Shown piece by piece: positions 47,369 to 54,553 of a stretch of DNA of 64,000 bases (position 1 is its first letter; each line of letters begins with the position of its first letter). A model generated the notes under the pieces. The model saw only the letters and a program-made list of their open reading frames with translations, did not search any database and had not been told where the DNA came from. The stretch is from the NCBI RefSeq assembly GCF_017948595.1, contig NZ_JAGFBV010000019.1, forward strand, positions 1 to 64,000. Direction: 5' to 3'. The translations under genes were made by a program, and so were the position numbers. This DNA is from Flavobacterium geliluteum (lineage in GTDB: Bacteria > Bacteroidota > Bacteroidia > Flavobacteriales > Flavobacteriaceae).

Positions 47369-47439
47369 CACGGGCGGAGGGATTCGAACCCCCATCAACG
47401 GTTTTGGAGACCGCTATTCTACCCTTGAACTACGCCCGT
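47369..47439 (-). tRNA. tRNA-Trp (CCA anticodon)
   Basis: The minus strand folds into a complete cloverleaf. Acceptor stem ACGGGCG/CGCCCGT, anticodon loop TCTCCAAA with CCA, and GGTTCGAATCC in the T arm. The 3' CCA is not encoded. It lies between tuf and secE. Confidence 0.96.
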
Positions 47440-47443
47440 AATT

Positions 47444-47484
47444 AAAAGCCAGTGATTTCAGTTAAGAAAATCAACTGGCTTTTT
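47444..47484 (-). terminator. Terminator-like hairpin between tuf and tRNA-Trp
   Basis: AAAAGCCAG-TGATT (47444-47457) pairs with AATCA-ACTGGCTTTT (47470-47484) with one unpaired base. It lies after the tuf stop and only five bases ahead of the tRNA, so it may stop some tuf transcripts and guide tRNA processing in those that read through. Confidence 0.6.
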
Positions 47485-47498
47485 ATAATTTTATAGGA

Positions 47499-48686
47499 TT
47501 AACCTACGATTTCAGTCACCTGACCAGCTCCTACTGTTCTACCACCTTCACGGATAGCAAAACGTAAACCTACGCTCATTGCGATTGGGCTTAATAAAGA
47601 AACATTGATAGTCAAGTTATCTCCTGGCATTACCATCTCTACACCTTCTGGTAAAGTAATAACTCCTGTCACGTCAGTTGTACGAACGTAGAACTGTGGA
47701 CGGTAGTTATTATGGAATGGAGTATGACGTCCACCTTCTTCTTTTTTCAAGATATAAACTTCAGCTTTGAAAGTAGCGTGTGGTTTTACTGATCCTGGCT
47801 TAATGATAACCATTCCTCTTTTGATAGATTCTTTATCAACACCTCTTAACAATAAACCTACGTTATCTCCAGCTTCTCCTCTGTCAAGGATTTTACGGAA
47901 CATCTCAACTCCTGTAATAGTAGAAGTTAATTTATCAGCTCCCATACCAATGATTTCAACAGCATCTCCTGTATTAGCAATACCAGTTTCGATACGACCT
48001 GTAGCAACAGTTCCACGACCAGTAATTGTAAATACATCCTCAACTGGCATCAAGAATGGTTTTGCAGTATCACGGATTGGCTCTTCGATCCAAGAATCTA
48101 CAGCTTCCATTAATTCAATGATTTTAGGAACCCAAGCAGGATCATTATTCAATCCTCCTAAAGCAGAACCTTGAACAACAGGACCATTATCTCCATCATA
48201 TTCATAGAAAGACAATAAATCTCTAATTTCCATTTCAACAAGCTCTAACAACTCAGCGTCGTCAACCATATCTACTTTGTTCATGAAAACAACCATTCTA
48301 GGAATACCAACCTGGCGACCTAAAAGGATGTGCTCACGAGTTTGTGGCATTGGACCATCTGTAGCAGCAACTACCAAGATAGCACCATCCATTTGAGCAG
48401 CACCAGTAACCATGTTTTTTACGTAATCCGCGTGACCTGGACAGTCAACGTGAGCGTAGTGACGGTTAGCTGTTTCATACTCTACGTGCGATGTATTAAT
48501 AGTAATACCTCTTTCTTTCTCCTCTGGAGCGTTATCGATTTGATCAAACGATTTTGCTTGACAGTAACCAGCATCAGACAATACTTTTGTAATTGCTGCA
48601 GTTAATGTAGTTTTTCCGTGATCCACGTGTCCAATTGTACCTATGTTTAAGTGCGGTTTGGAACGATTAAAATTCTCCTTTGCCAT
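47499..48686 (-). CDS. tuf: Elongation factor Tu
   Basis: The 395-residue GTPase delivers aminoacyl-tRNA to the ribosome. G1 is [10 protein letters not shown] (near 19-28), switch and G3 are [34 protein letters not shown] (split here at residues about 59-92), and NKVD is near 136. Domains 2 and 3 follow with GRIETG and the C-terminal [11 protein letters not shown]. It sits between tRNA-Thr and tRNA-Trp, as in most bacteria with a tufB-type locus. Confidence 0.98.
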   Translation of the reverse strand: MAKENFNRSKPHLNIGTIGHVDHGKTTLTAAITKVLSDAGYCQAKSFDQIDNAPEEKERGITINTSHVEYETANRHYAHVDCPGHADYVKNMVTGAAQMDGAILVVAATDGPMPQTREHILLGRQVGIPRMVVFMNKVDMVDDAELLELVEMEIRDLLSFYEYDGDNGPVVQGSALGGLNNDPAWVPKIIELMEAVDSWIEEPIRDTAKPFLMPVEDVFTITGRGTVATGRIETGIANTGDAVEIIGMGADKLTSTITGVEMFRKILDRGEAGDNVGLLLRGVDKESIKRGMVIIKPGSVKPHATFKAEVYILKKEEGGRHTPFHNNYRPQFYVRTTDVTGVITLPEGVEMVMPGDNLTINVSLLSPIAMSVGLRFAIREGGRTVGAGQVTEIVG

Positions 48687-48739
48687 TTTACTTAATTTTT
48701 AATCTTAGTTATATATTAATTCAATTTCCTACTTACTTG

Positions 48740-48811
48740 AGCCAATGTCGGGAATTGAACCCGAGACCTCTTCCTTACCAAGGAAGCACTCTACCCCTGA
48801 GCTACACCGGC
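48740..48811 (-). tRNA. tRNA-Thr (GGT anticodon)
   Basis: Acceptor GCCGGTG/CATTGGC (two G-T pairs), anticodon stem CTTCC/GGAAG with loop TTGGTAA carrying GGT, and GGGTTCAATTCCC in the T arm. Confidence 0.96.
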
Positions 48812-48905
48812 AGAGAGTTCTGATTTTAGATTTTTTGAATTTAGATTTCAGATTTTTTTTTAAAACCCAAAACCTACAATCCGAAATCTCAACTTCTTCT
48901 TTTTG

Positions 48906-48986
48906 TGGGGAGAGCAGGATTCGAACCTGCGAAGTTCACACAGCAGATTTACAGTCTGCCCTCGTTGGCCGCTTGAGTATCTCCCC
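48906..48986 (-). tRNA. tRNA-Tyr (GTA anticodon)
   Basis: The 81-base class II tRNA has acceptor GGGGAGA/TCTCCCC, anticodon region GACTGTAAATC with GTA, a long variable arm and GGTTCGAATCC in the T arm. The 94 bases to the next tRNA hold only an A/T-rich imperfect inverted repeat. Confidence 0.96.
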
Positions 48987-49017
48987 TACTTTTTTTATTA
49001 AAACTCTATGCCTCTTG

Positions 49018-49091
49018 AGCCGGCGGAGGGACTCGAACCCACGACCTGCTGATTACAAATCAGCTGCTCTAGCCAACTGAGCTACGCTGGC
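49018..49091 (-). tRNA. tRNA-Thr (TGT anticodon), first gene of the tRNA-tuf unit
   Basis: Anticodon stem GCTGA/TCAGC with loop TTTGTAA carrying TGT; T arm GGGTTCGAGTCCC. The acceptor reads GCCAGCG against CGCCGGC, leaving an A-C mismatch at the fourth pair. Confidence 0.94.
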
Positions 49092-49100
49092 ATTATTTGA

Positions 49101-49129
49101 TAAAAAAAGTCCGCTATTTCTAACGGACT
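49101..49129 (-). terminator. Terminator of the xerC-hpf unit, overlapping the tRNA promoter
   Basis: AGTCCG (49108-49113) pairs with CGGACT (49124-49129). On the minus strand a run of T's follows. It lies 55 bases after the hpf stop and directly after the -7 element of the tRNA operon. Confidence 0.65.
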
Positions 49130-49130
49130 G

Positions 49131-49160
49131 CAAATGTAGTTATTTTATCCTTGAATCAAA
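49131..49160 (-). promoter_or_regulatory. Strong promoter of the tRNA-tuf operon (TTTG, N18, TACATTTG)
   Basis: On the minus strand TTTG (49157-49160) is followed after 18 bases by TACATTTG (49131-49138), the best match in the window to the Bacteroidota consensus TTTG-N19-TAnnTTTG. The first tRNA begins about 40 bases downstream. Confidence 0.75.
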
Positions 49161-49183
49161 ACATTTTTTAAAAAAAATTTCAA

Positions 49184-49486
49184 TTATATATGCGCTCTTA
49201 TTTTTTCTTTCCTTTTTACTAGTAAACGTTCTAACGATTCCGCCGAAAGCTCTACAGCTTCTTCAAATGTTTTACATTGTTTTTTAACTAAAAAATCATC
49301 CCCAGGAACATTAATCTTTATCTCTACAAATTTATTCTCCTTGTCACTCGTCTTCTCAACCTTTAAATACACATCTGACGAAACAACTCGGTCATAATAT
49401 TTTTCTAATTTATCCATTCTTTCCTGAACGAAATCGACTAACTTTCTGTCAACATTAAAGTTAACTGCATGAACATTTACCTTCAT
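49184..49486 (-). CDS. hpf: Ribosome hibernation-promoting factor (HPF/RaiA family)
   Basis: From ATG 49486 the protein has 100 residues. It shows the HPF/YfiA pattern: KVNVHAVNFNVDRKLVDFVQ at the start, KLEKYYDRVVSSDVYLKVE near 27-45, and FEEAVELSAESLERLLVKRK near 75-94. It binds the decoding centre of idle ribosomes in stationary phase. It is the short form, without the C-terminal dimerisation domain. It lies 34 bases after xerC, so is probably co-transcribed with it. Confidence 0.92.
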   Translation of the reverse strand: MKVNVHAVNFNVDRKLVDFVQERMDKLEKYYDRVVSSDVYLKVEKTSDKENKFVEIKINVPGDDFLVKKQCKTFEEAVELSAESLERLLVKRKEKIRAHI

Positions 49487-49520
49487 AATACTAATTTTAG
49501 GGTTAAACATTTCAGAATTA

Positions 49521-50414
49521 CTATTTATTTCGAGGATGAGCATTCGCATACACTTTTTTAAGCTCTGCTAAACTATTATGAGTATAAACCTGTGTCGAAG
49601 CCAAACTCGAATGTCCTAATAATTCTTTCACTGAATTTAAATCTGCTCCGTTATTTAATAGATGAGTCGCAAAAGTATGCCGAAGCACATGCGGACTCTT
49701 CTTTACTTTTTCAGAGACCCTACTAAAGTAAGAATTTATTAATCGATACACAAAAGATTCACTCAATTTTAACCCTTTTTGAGAAATAAAAAAATATTCG
49801 TCGTCGATTATATTTTCCATGTTCAACCGTTCTCCTAAATACACATTAATCTGCTGCACTATAATTGGCAAAATAGGAATAATTCGCTCTTTACTTCTTT
49901 TTCCTAAAACTTTAATTACACTTGAAGACAAATCAACATTCTGCACCTGAAGCTGAATGAGTTCTGCTCGTCTTATTCCTGTTGTGTACAACAAATCTAT
50001 TATTAGTTTATCACGCACTTCTTCAAAACCAGAAGGATTATTTATCGTTTGCATTAAATCCGCAAGCTCCTTTTCTGAAAACGGAATTTGAATTGTCTTG
50101 GGAGTTTTTAGCGATTTATGTTTCAGCATCGGACTCACTTCTATTTGTTTTGTTTTCAAAAGAAATTTATAAAAAGACTTTAAAGAAGCCATTTTTCTAT
50201 TTACCGAAACATTCGAAATTTCAGCATCAACAAGCGAAACAATCCAGCTTCTTATTTGGCTATAATTTACTTTTTCGATGTTTTCCTGCTCAAAACAAAC
50301 CTTATTAAACTCCTCAAAAGCCAGAACATCCGCCAAATAACCATTTACGGTATGGTCGGAATATTTTTTTTCTAATTGAAGATAATCACGAAAAGCTTCT
50401 TTATTTGTTTTCAT
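49521..50414 (-). CDS. xerC: Tyrosine recombinase XerC (chromosome dimer resolution)
   Basis: From ATG 50414 (KTNKEAFRDYLQLEKKYSDH) the protein has 297 residues. The N-terminal SAM-like domain is followed by the catalytic domain, with the first arginine in LYTTGIRRAELIQL, the lysine near VLGKRSKERIIPI, the pair HVLRHTFATHLL, and the nucleophile in STQVYTHNS. Xer recombinases resolve chromosome dimers at dif. Its position between rpsU and hpf is typical for Bacteroidota. Confidence 0.93.
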   Translation of the reverse strand: MKTNKEAFRDYLQLEKKYSDHTVNGYLADVLAFEEFNKVCFEQENIEKVNYSQIRSWIVSLVDAEISNVSVNRKMASLKSFYKFLLKTKQIEVSPMLKHKSLKTPKTIQIPFSEKELADLMQTINNPSGFEEVRDKLIIDLLYTTGIRRAELIQLQVQNVDLSSSVIKVLGKRSKERIIPILPIIVQQINVYLGERLNMENIIDDEYFFISQKGLKLSESFVYRLINSYFSRVSEKVKKSPHVLRHTFATHLLNNGADLNSVKELLGHSSLASTQVYTHNSLAELKKVYANAHPRNK

Positions 50415-50495
50415 CAAAAGACAGGATTTTTTTAACAAAGCATCTCTTTACATCTAAATTATCATTCATTAAATTAAAAAAAAAGACATAAAAAA

Positions 50496-50536
50496 ACCGT
50501 TAGCATCAAAGTTATAACTTTATGATGACTAACGGT
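50496..50536 (-). terminator. Terminator after rpsU
   Basis: ACCGTTAG (50496-50503) pairs with CTAACGGT (50529-50536), with inner ATCA/TGAT and AAAGTTATAACTTT stems. Poly-T follows on the minus strand. Confidence 0.75.
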
Positions 50537-50557
50537 AATTATTTTGAAAAGCTAGTA

Positions 50558-50752
50558 TTAACTTTCTAAACCATCTCTCATGTTTTGAATGTAAGCCGCT
50601 TTTTGAATTTGAGCTCTTTTGATTACAGAAGGCTTAATAAAAGCAGTACGTGCTCTTAATTGACGAACAGTTCCTGTTTTATCAAATTTTCTTTTATAGC
50701 GCTTTAATGCTCTATCGATATTTTCTCCGTCTTTAATTGGTATAATTAACAT
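50558..50752 (-). CDS. rpsU: Ribosomal protein S21 (bS21)
   Basis: The 64-residue basic protein reads MLIIPIKDGENIDRALKRYK at the start, then KFDKTGTVRQLRARTAFIKP, the standard bS21 pattern. It binds near the 3' end of 16S rRNA. In Flavobacterium the anti-Shine-Dalgarno end of 16S rRNA is reported to be hidden on the ribosome with bS21 involved, and rpsU is reported as one of the few genes with a strong Shine-Dalgarno, suggesting autoregulation. That is exactly what is seen upstream here. Confidence 0.97.
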   Translation of the reverse strand: MLIIPIKDGENIDRALKRYKRKFDKTGTVRQLRARTAFIKPSVIKRAQIQKAAYIQNMRDGLES

Positions 50753-50761
50753 AATATTGAC

Positions 50762-50768
50762 ACCTCCT
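50762..50768 (-). promoter_or_regulatory. Strong Shine-Dalgarno sequence of rpsU (AGGAGGT)
   Basis: The minus strand reads AGGAGGT, ending nine bases before the ATG, ideal spacing for pairing with the 16S 3' end. I found no comparable site ahead of the other genes I inspected in the window. Confidence 0.85.
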
Positions 50769-50781
50769 CTCGTTAAGGGTG

Positions 50782-50789
50782 CAAAAGTA
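50782..50789 (-). promoter_or_regulatory. -7 element (TACTTTTG) of rpsU
   Basis: TACTTTTG on the minus strand matches TAnnTTTG. Transcription would start near 50776, leaving a leader of about 24 bases dominated by the Shine-Dalgarno. No clear -33 element. Confidence 0.5.
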
Positions 50790-50804
50790 ACTATTAATTA
50801 TGAA

Positions 50805-51242
50805 TCATGAGACGTTTTTTTTGTTTTTTTTAAAAAAATCAAAACCTCTGAATAAAAAAAATACAAAAGCAACAACTAAAAAGACAAAAATACAAACCAT
50901 TCCAAAGTTTTTCTTCTCAGTCAAAATATTCCAATCATAAAATTTATACTCTTTAAAAATTGATAAAAAAGTCATAAAAATTGCTAAAATTGGGATAGTT
51001 ATTTCCCATAAAAAAACATACAGAATAGAGCTATTATTAAACCCTTTCATGGATTTAATCAAAAATTTATTCAAAAAAAAATTAAAAAAAACAGACAATA
51101 ATAAAGCCATATACATTCTAAAATTCCATGTTAAAGCTACTCTATCCCATAAAACAATCCAAAAGAAAATGACTATCACAAAAAAAGGAAAAATCATATC
51201 CCAAAAAACATCAAAAATATTTTTTTTATTTTTAATATCCAT
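50805..51242 (-). CDS. Four-helix membrane protein of unknown function
   Basis: The 145-residue, Phe- and Ile-rich protein has four predicted membrane helices (about 14-32, 38-60, 74-93, 114-131) and a Lys-rich C-terminus (DFFKKNKKNVS). I recognise no family. It starts four bases after the stop of the upstream lipoprotein gene, so the two are almost certainly translated from one message. Its base composition is even more AT-rich than the neighbours. A protective (immunity-like) role towards its partner is one possibility; there is no direct evidence. Confidence 0.7.
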   Translation of the reverse strand: MDIKNKKNIFDVFWDMIFPFFVIVIFFWIVLWDRVALTWNFRMYMALLLSVFFNFFLNKFLIKSMKGFNNSSILYVFLWEITIPILAIFMTFLSIFKEYKFYDWNILTEKKNFGMVCIFVFLVVAFVFFLFRGFDFFKKNKKNVS

Positions 51243-51246
51243 TTTT

Positions 51247-52155
51247 TTATTCAGTTAATATTAATTCACTTTCTTGTGGTACATTCAACATTTGATTAAA
51301 AAGCTCTATATCTTCCTTTGATAATTTTAACCCAGGCATTTCATCTACAAAAAAATCTTCTTTTACGTATAACACTTCTTCAAATTTAGTTATTGTAAGA
51401 TGATGCATACAATCAACTGCAGCCCAAATAATAGTTGTCGCAGCTCCTCCAACAGCTCCCGACGCTGCACCGAAAACAGCTCCTCCAACTCCTCCTGTTA
51501 TAGTTCCAACGCCAGGTAAAGCGACAGTTCCTCCTGCAAGACCAACTTTAACCCCAGCGATTCCACCAACAACAACACCTGTCACTATAGCCCTACCAAT
51601 ATCTTTTCCATATCTACCAATACATTTTAAGTAATCTGTATAATCACCAGTCTTTAATGTTTTATTACTATAGCTGTTTTCAATACTATAAAAGGAAAAT
51701 AACTTATTTACAGTTTTTTCAACTGAAGATAAAACAAAATTAGTTTGATATTTAAAACCACTAGAAAAATTACTCAAATCAAGTTCTTGTTTTTTATTTT
51801 TTATTAATTCTAAAATCATATAATTATCAGAATTTGCTAATTCATTATAAAAGGTTAATAAAAAAGCATTTTCAATATTATTATAAAAAGGATTATTTGG
51901 AATCTTTATTTCAGGATTGCTTTCAAAATTCTTATTATAAAGTTTGCTACTCCCTACCACAACAACATACTTATCAACGAAACTTTTCACCTCTTCTTCA
52001 TTACTAAATTTTCCATCAAACTCATCTACTCTTTGTTTGATGTTTTTATCCATCAATGAAAAGTCTAGATTTCCATCAACATTCTTATTTTCATTAATTT
52101 CCTTACTACAGGACAAGAAAATTGATAACACAAAAAGACATAGGCTTTTTTTCAT
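51247..52155 (-). CDS. Lipoprotein with glycine-rich hydrophobic core, unknown function
   Basis: The 302-residue protein has a lipoprotein signal (LFVLSIFLSC, Cys near residue 16), a charged helical region (about 20-170), and then a long stretch rich in Gly, Ala and Val (about 185-245, including GVVVGGIAGVKVGLAGG and GGVGGAVFGAASGAVGGAA). A C-terminal acidic tail follows. Such glycine-zipper segments occur in bacteriocin-like and pore-forming proteins and in some envelope proteins. It is coupled to a four-helix membrane protein gene. No named family recognised. Confidence 0.72.
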   Translation of the reverse strand: MKKSLCLFVLSIFLSCSKEINENKNVDGNLDFSLMDKNIKQRVDEFDGKFSNEEEVKSFVDKYVVVVGSSKLYNKNFESNPEIKIPNNPFYNNIENAFLLTFYNELANSDNYMILELIKNKKQELDLSNFSSGFKYQTNFVLSSVEKTVNKLFSFYSIENSYSNKTLKTGDYTDYLKCIGRYGKDIGRAIVTGVVVGGIAGVKVGLAGGTVALPGVGTITGGVGGAVFGAASGAVGGAATTIIWAAVDCMHHLTITKFEEVLYVKEDFFVDEMPGLKLSKEDIELFNQMLNVPQESELILTE

Positions 52156-52234
52156 AATTCAAATTTTAAAGATTTATAATTTTTCAAATATAAACCATAA
52201 AAAATAATTACAAAGTAAAAACTTACAAAAAAAA

Positions 52235-53374
52235 TTATTTTAACAAATTTCTAGAAATTACTAATTTTTGAATTTCAGTAGTTCCTTCGCCTATCGTACA
52301 CAATTTTGCATCTCTGTAAAACTTCTCAACCGGAAAGTCTTTGGTATAACCATAACCTCCATGTATCTGAACAGCTTCGTTAGCCACCTTTACACATACT
52401 TCTGACGCATACATTTTGGCCATTGCACCCAATGTTGTAACTGGTTTATGTTGCTGCTTTAAAAACGCTGCTTTGTGCAACAACAACTCCGAAGCTTCAA
52501 TTTCAGTGGCCATGTCTGCCAATTTAAAAGAAATCCCCTGAAAATTACTGATTGGTTGCCCGAATTGGTATCTTTCTTTAGAATATTTCAACGCCGCTTC
52601 ATACGCTCCTTTTGCAATTCCTAATGATAATGCACCGATAGAAATTCTGCCTCCATCTAATATTTTCATGGCCTGAATAAAACCTTGTCCCACTTCGCCC
52701 AACCTGTTGGCATCTGGCACGCGACAACCATCAAAAACCAATTCGGCTGTTTCACTGGCACGCATTCCTAATTTATTTTCTTTTTTTCCTGATGAAAATC
52801 CCGGCATCCCTTTTTCGAAAACAAAAGCCGTCATACCTTTTGAATCTCCTTTTTCGCCAGTTCGCACAATTACCACTGCAATATCACCCGAAATAGCATG
52901 TGTAATAAAATTTTTAGCTCCGTTTACAATCCACGAATCGCCATCTCGTACCGCAGTCGTATTCATTCCGCCTGCATCAGAACCCGTATTATGTTCGGTT
53001 AAACCCCAAGCACCAATATGCTCAGCTGTTGCTAATTTCGGAATCCATTTTTTCTTTTGATCTTCATTTCCAAAAGTCAAAATATGATTGGTGCATAAAG
53101 AATTATGGGCCGCTACAGACAATCCGATAGACGGATCTACCTTAGAAATCTCTTCAATAATTGTTATATATTCGTGATATCCCAACCCAGAACCTCCATA
53201 TTCCTCAGGAACAAGAACTCCCATAAATCCCATCTCTCCTAATTTTTTAAATAAAGGAATCGGGAAAATTTGAGCTTCATCCCACTCCATTATATTAGGT
53301 CTTATATTTTTCTCAGCAAAATCTTTTATTGATTCAGCAATCATTGATTGCGTTTCGTTGTAGTCAAAATTCAT
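52235..53374 (-). CDS. Acyl-CoA dehydrogenase
   Basis: The 379-residue FAD enzyme introduces a trans-2,3 double bond into acyl-CoA. Recognisable parts are PEEYGGSGLGYHEY near 57-70, the FAD-binding WGLTEHNTGSDAGG near 126-139, VQIHGGYGYTKDFPVEKFYRDAK near 338-360, and the catalytic Glu in IGEGTTEIQ near 363-371. It resembles short-chain (butyryl-CoA) dehydrogenases. It lies 17 bases after the helix-hairpin-helix gene, suggesting one transcript, though the two functions are not obviously linked. Confidence 0.94.
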   Translation of the reverse strand: MNFDYNETQSMIAESIKDFAEKNIRPNIMEWDEAQIFPIPLFKKLGEMGFMGVLVPEEYGGSGLGYHEYITIIEEISKVDPSIGLSVAAHNSLCTNHILTFGNEDQKKKWIPKLATAEHIGAWGLTEHNTGSDAGGMNTTAVRDGDSWIVNGAKNFITHAISGDIAVVIVRTGEKGDSKGMTAFVFEKGMPGFSSGKKENKLGMRASETAELVFDGCRVPDANRLGEVGQGFIQAMKILDGGRISIGALSLGIAKGAYEAALKYSKERYQFGQPISNFQGISFKLADMATEIEASELLLHKAAFLKQQHKPVTTLGAMAKMYASEVCVKVANEAVQIHGGYGYTKDFPVEKFYRDAKLCTIGEGTTEIQKLVISRNLLK

Positions 53375-53391
53375 TTTTCAGATGTTTTTTT

Positions 53392-54279
53392 TTAGAACTC
53401 CAAATATAAACTAATTATTTTTGCTTTTTCAACAGGAAAAGCTTTAATTTTTACCAAATCCTCAATATTTATGATTTTTCCGTTCATACTTCGATACGTT
53501 ACTATTTGTTTTGCCAAAGCATATCTAAAATAAGGAAACTGAGACAATTCCTTTAAAGAAGCATCATTTATAGCTATTTTTTTAAATTTTGGAATAGCTG
53601 AAACTTTAAAATGTAGATTTAATTCAACTAGTACTTCTGGAGAAAGCCCCCAAATGTCATTCATCTGTTCCATCGAAACAAAACCTCCAAAGCTTTCTTT
53701 TTGTTTTAAAATACGAATAGATAATGCTTCTCCTATTCCATAAATTTTCATCAAATCTTCCTGTGTCGCCTGATTAATATCTAAAGTTACTATTTTTTCT
53801 TTTTTGAAAAAAATCTTCTGATTTGAATCCTTTTTAAACTTTTTTGCTGCATTTCCTTTAGTTACCCAATCAGGAAATTTAAAATAAGGAGAAATTGCAA
53901 GAAGTAAAGAATCTGAAACTTTGGTCACTTCTTGAAACTCTTTGGCAGAATTAACATATTTATTTTCTTTTCTAAAGGATAATAGTCTGTCAATTTCCTG
54001 AACTGACATTCCGAGTTTGTATCCTTTATAATCAGAGATAAAATTAGGATTAAAAGGAAATACTTTTGGCTTTTGATTGTATTTCAAGCTCTTTAAAACA
54101 TCAATCTGGGGTTGCAAAGTCATCCATTTTTGCTCTTCTGGTGTGATTTTTTCTTTCTCATTAAAATCAACAAAAAAATAAACCAACTGTAGAGAAACGA
54201 TAACTACCAAAAATAAAAATACTCCTGTACGTTGCTGATTTGTAAACCTAAAATACTGTACTAACGATCTGAAATTCAT
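53392..54279 (-). CDS. ComEA-like helix-hairpin-helix protein, membrane anchored
   Basis: The 295-residue protein has one N-terminal membrane helix (about 17-36, TGVFLFLVVIVSLQLVYFFV) and several helix-hairpin-helix motifs: LDINQATQEDLMKIYGIGEA near 171-190 and repeats near 80-125 and 230-290 (INDASLKELSQFPYFRYALA, INIEDLVKIKAFPVEKAKII). These bind DNA non-specifically in ComEA-type uptake proteins. It may hold DNA at the inner membrane, but no other competence genes are nearby. Confidence 0.85.
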   Translation of the reverse strand: MNFRSLVQYFRFTNQQRTGVFLFLVVIVSLQLVYFFVDFNEKEKITPEEQKWMTLQPQIDVLKSLKYNQKPKVFPFNPNFISDYKGYKLGMSVQEIDRLLSFRKENKYVNSAKEFQEVTKVSDSLLLAISPYFKFPDWVTKGNAAKKFKKDSNQKIFFKKEKIVTLDINQATQEDLMKIYGIGEALSIRILKQKESFGGFVSMEQMNDIWGLSPEVLVELNLHFKVSAIPKFKKIAINDASLKELSQFPYFRYALAKQIVTYRSMNGKIINIEDLVKIKAFPVEKAKIISLYLEF

Positions 54280-54514
54280 CTTAAACTACTCTATTATAAT
54301 TTATTTAAAAATATAAATTAAGAGAAAAAATATTGATTTATTAAGAAAATTAGTAAAAAAATTCACTTTATCATAATTATTTATTCTACCTTTAAAGTGA
54401 AATTAATTTAATGAATTACAGTACTTAAAGAATATTCTCTATCCTTATTCATTAAAATTTGAACTTTTTATCACTTAAAACGAAATAATTGTTTTTATTT
54501 TTTACAAAAAACGA

Positions 54515-54522
54515 TACATTTG
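54515..54522 (+). promoter_or_regulatory. -7 element (TACATTTG) of the amino-acid permease at 54554
   Basis: TACATTTG matches TAnnTTTG 31 bases before the ATG. A TTTT lies at the expected -33 distance (54492-54495). The rest of the 274-base divergent gap is AT-rich with nothing else recognised. Confidence 0.5.
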
Positions 54523-54553
54523 GAGCTTAATAACAATAAACCACTATAATAGT

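Noticed and set aside
48812..48905. A degenerate tRNA-Gly between tRNA-Tyr and tRNA-Thr, as found in the E. coli cluster
   Set aside because: The 94 bases contain only an AT-rich imperfect inverted repeat with no cloverleaf or T-arm remnant.
48745..49080. A 111-codon plus-strand frame across the tRNA cluster
   Set aside because: It is made of antisense tRNA-Thr and tRNA-Tyr sequence; its apparent protein is the well-known translation of tRNA complements.
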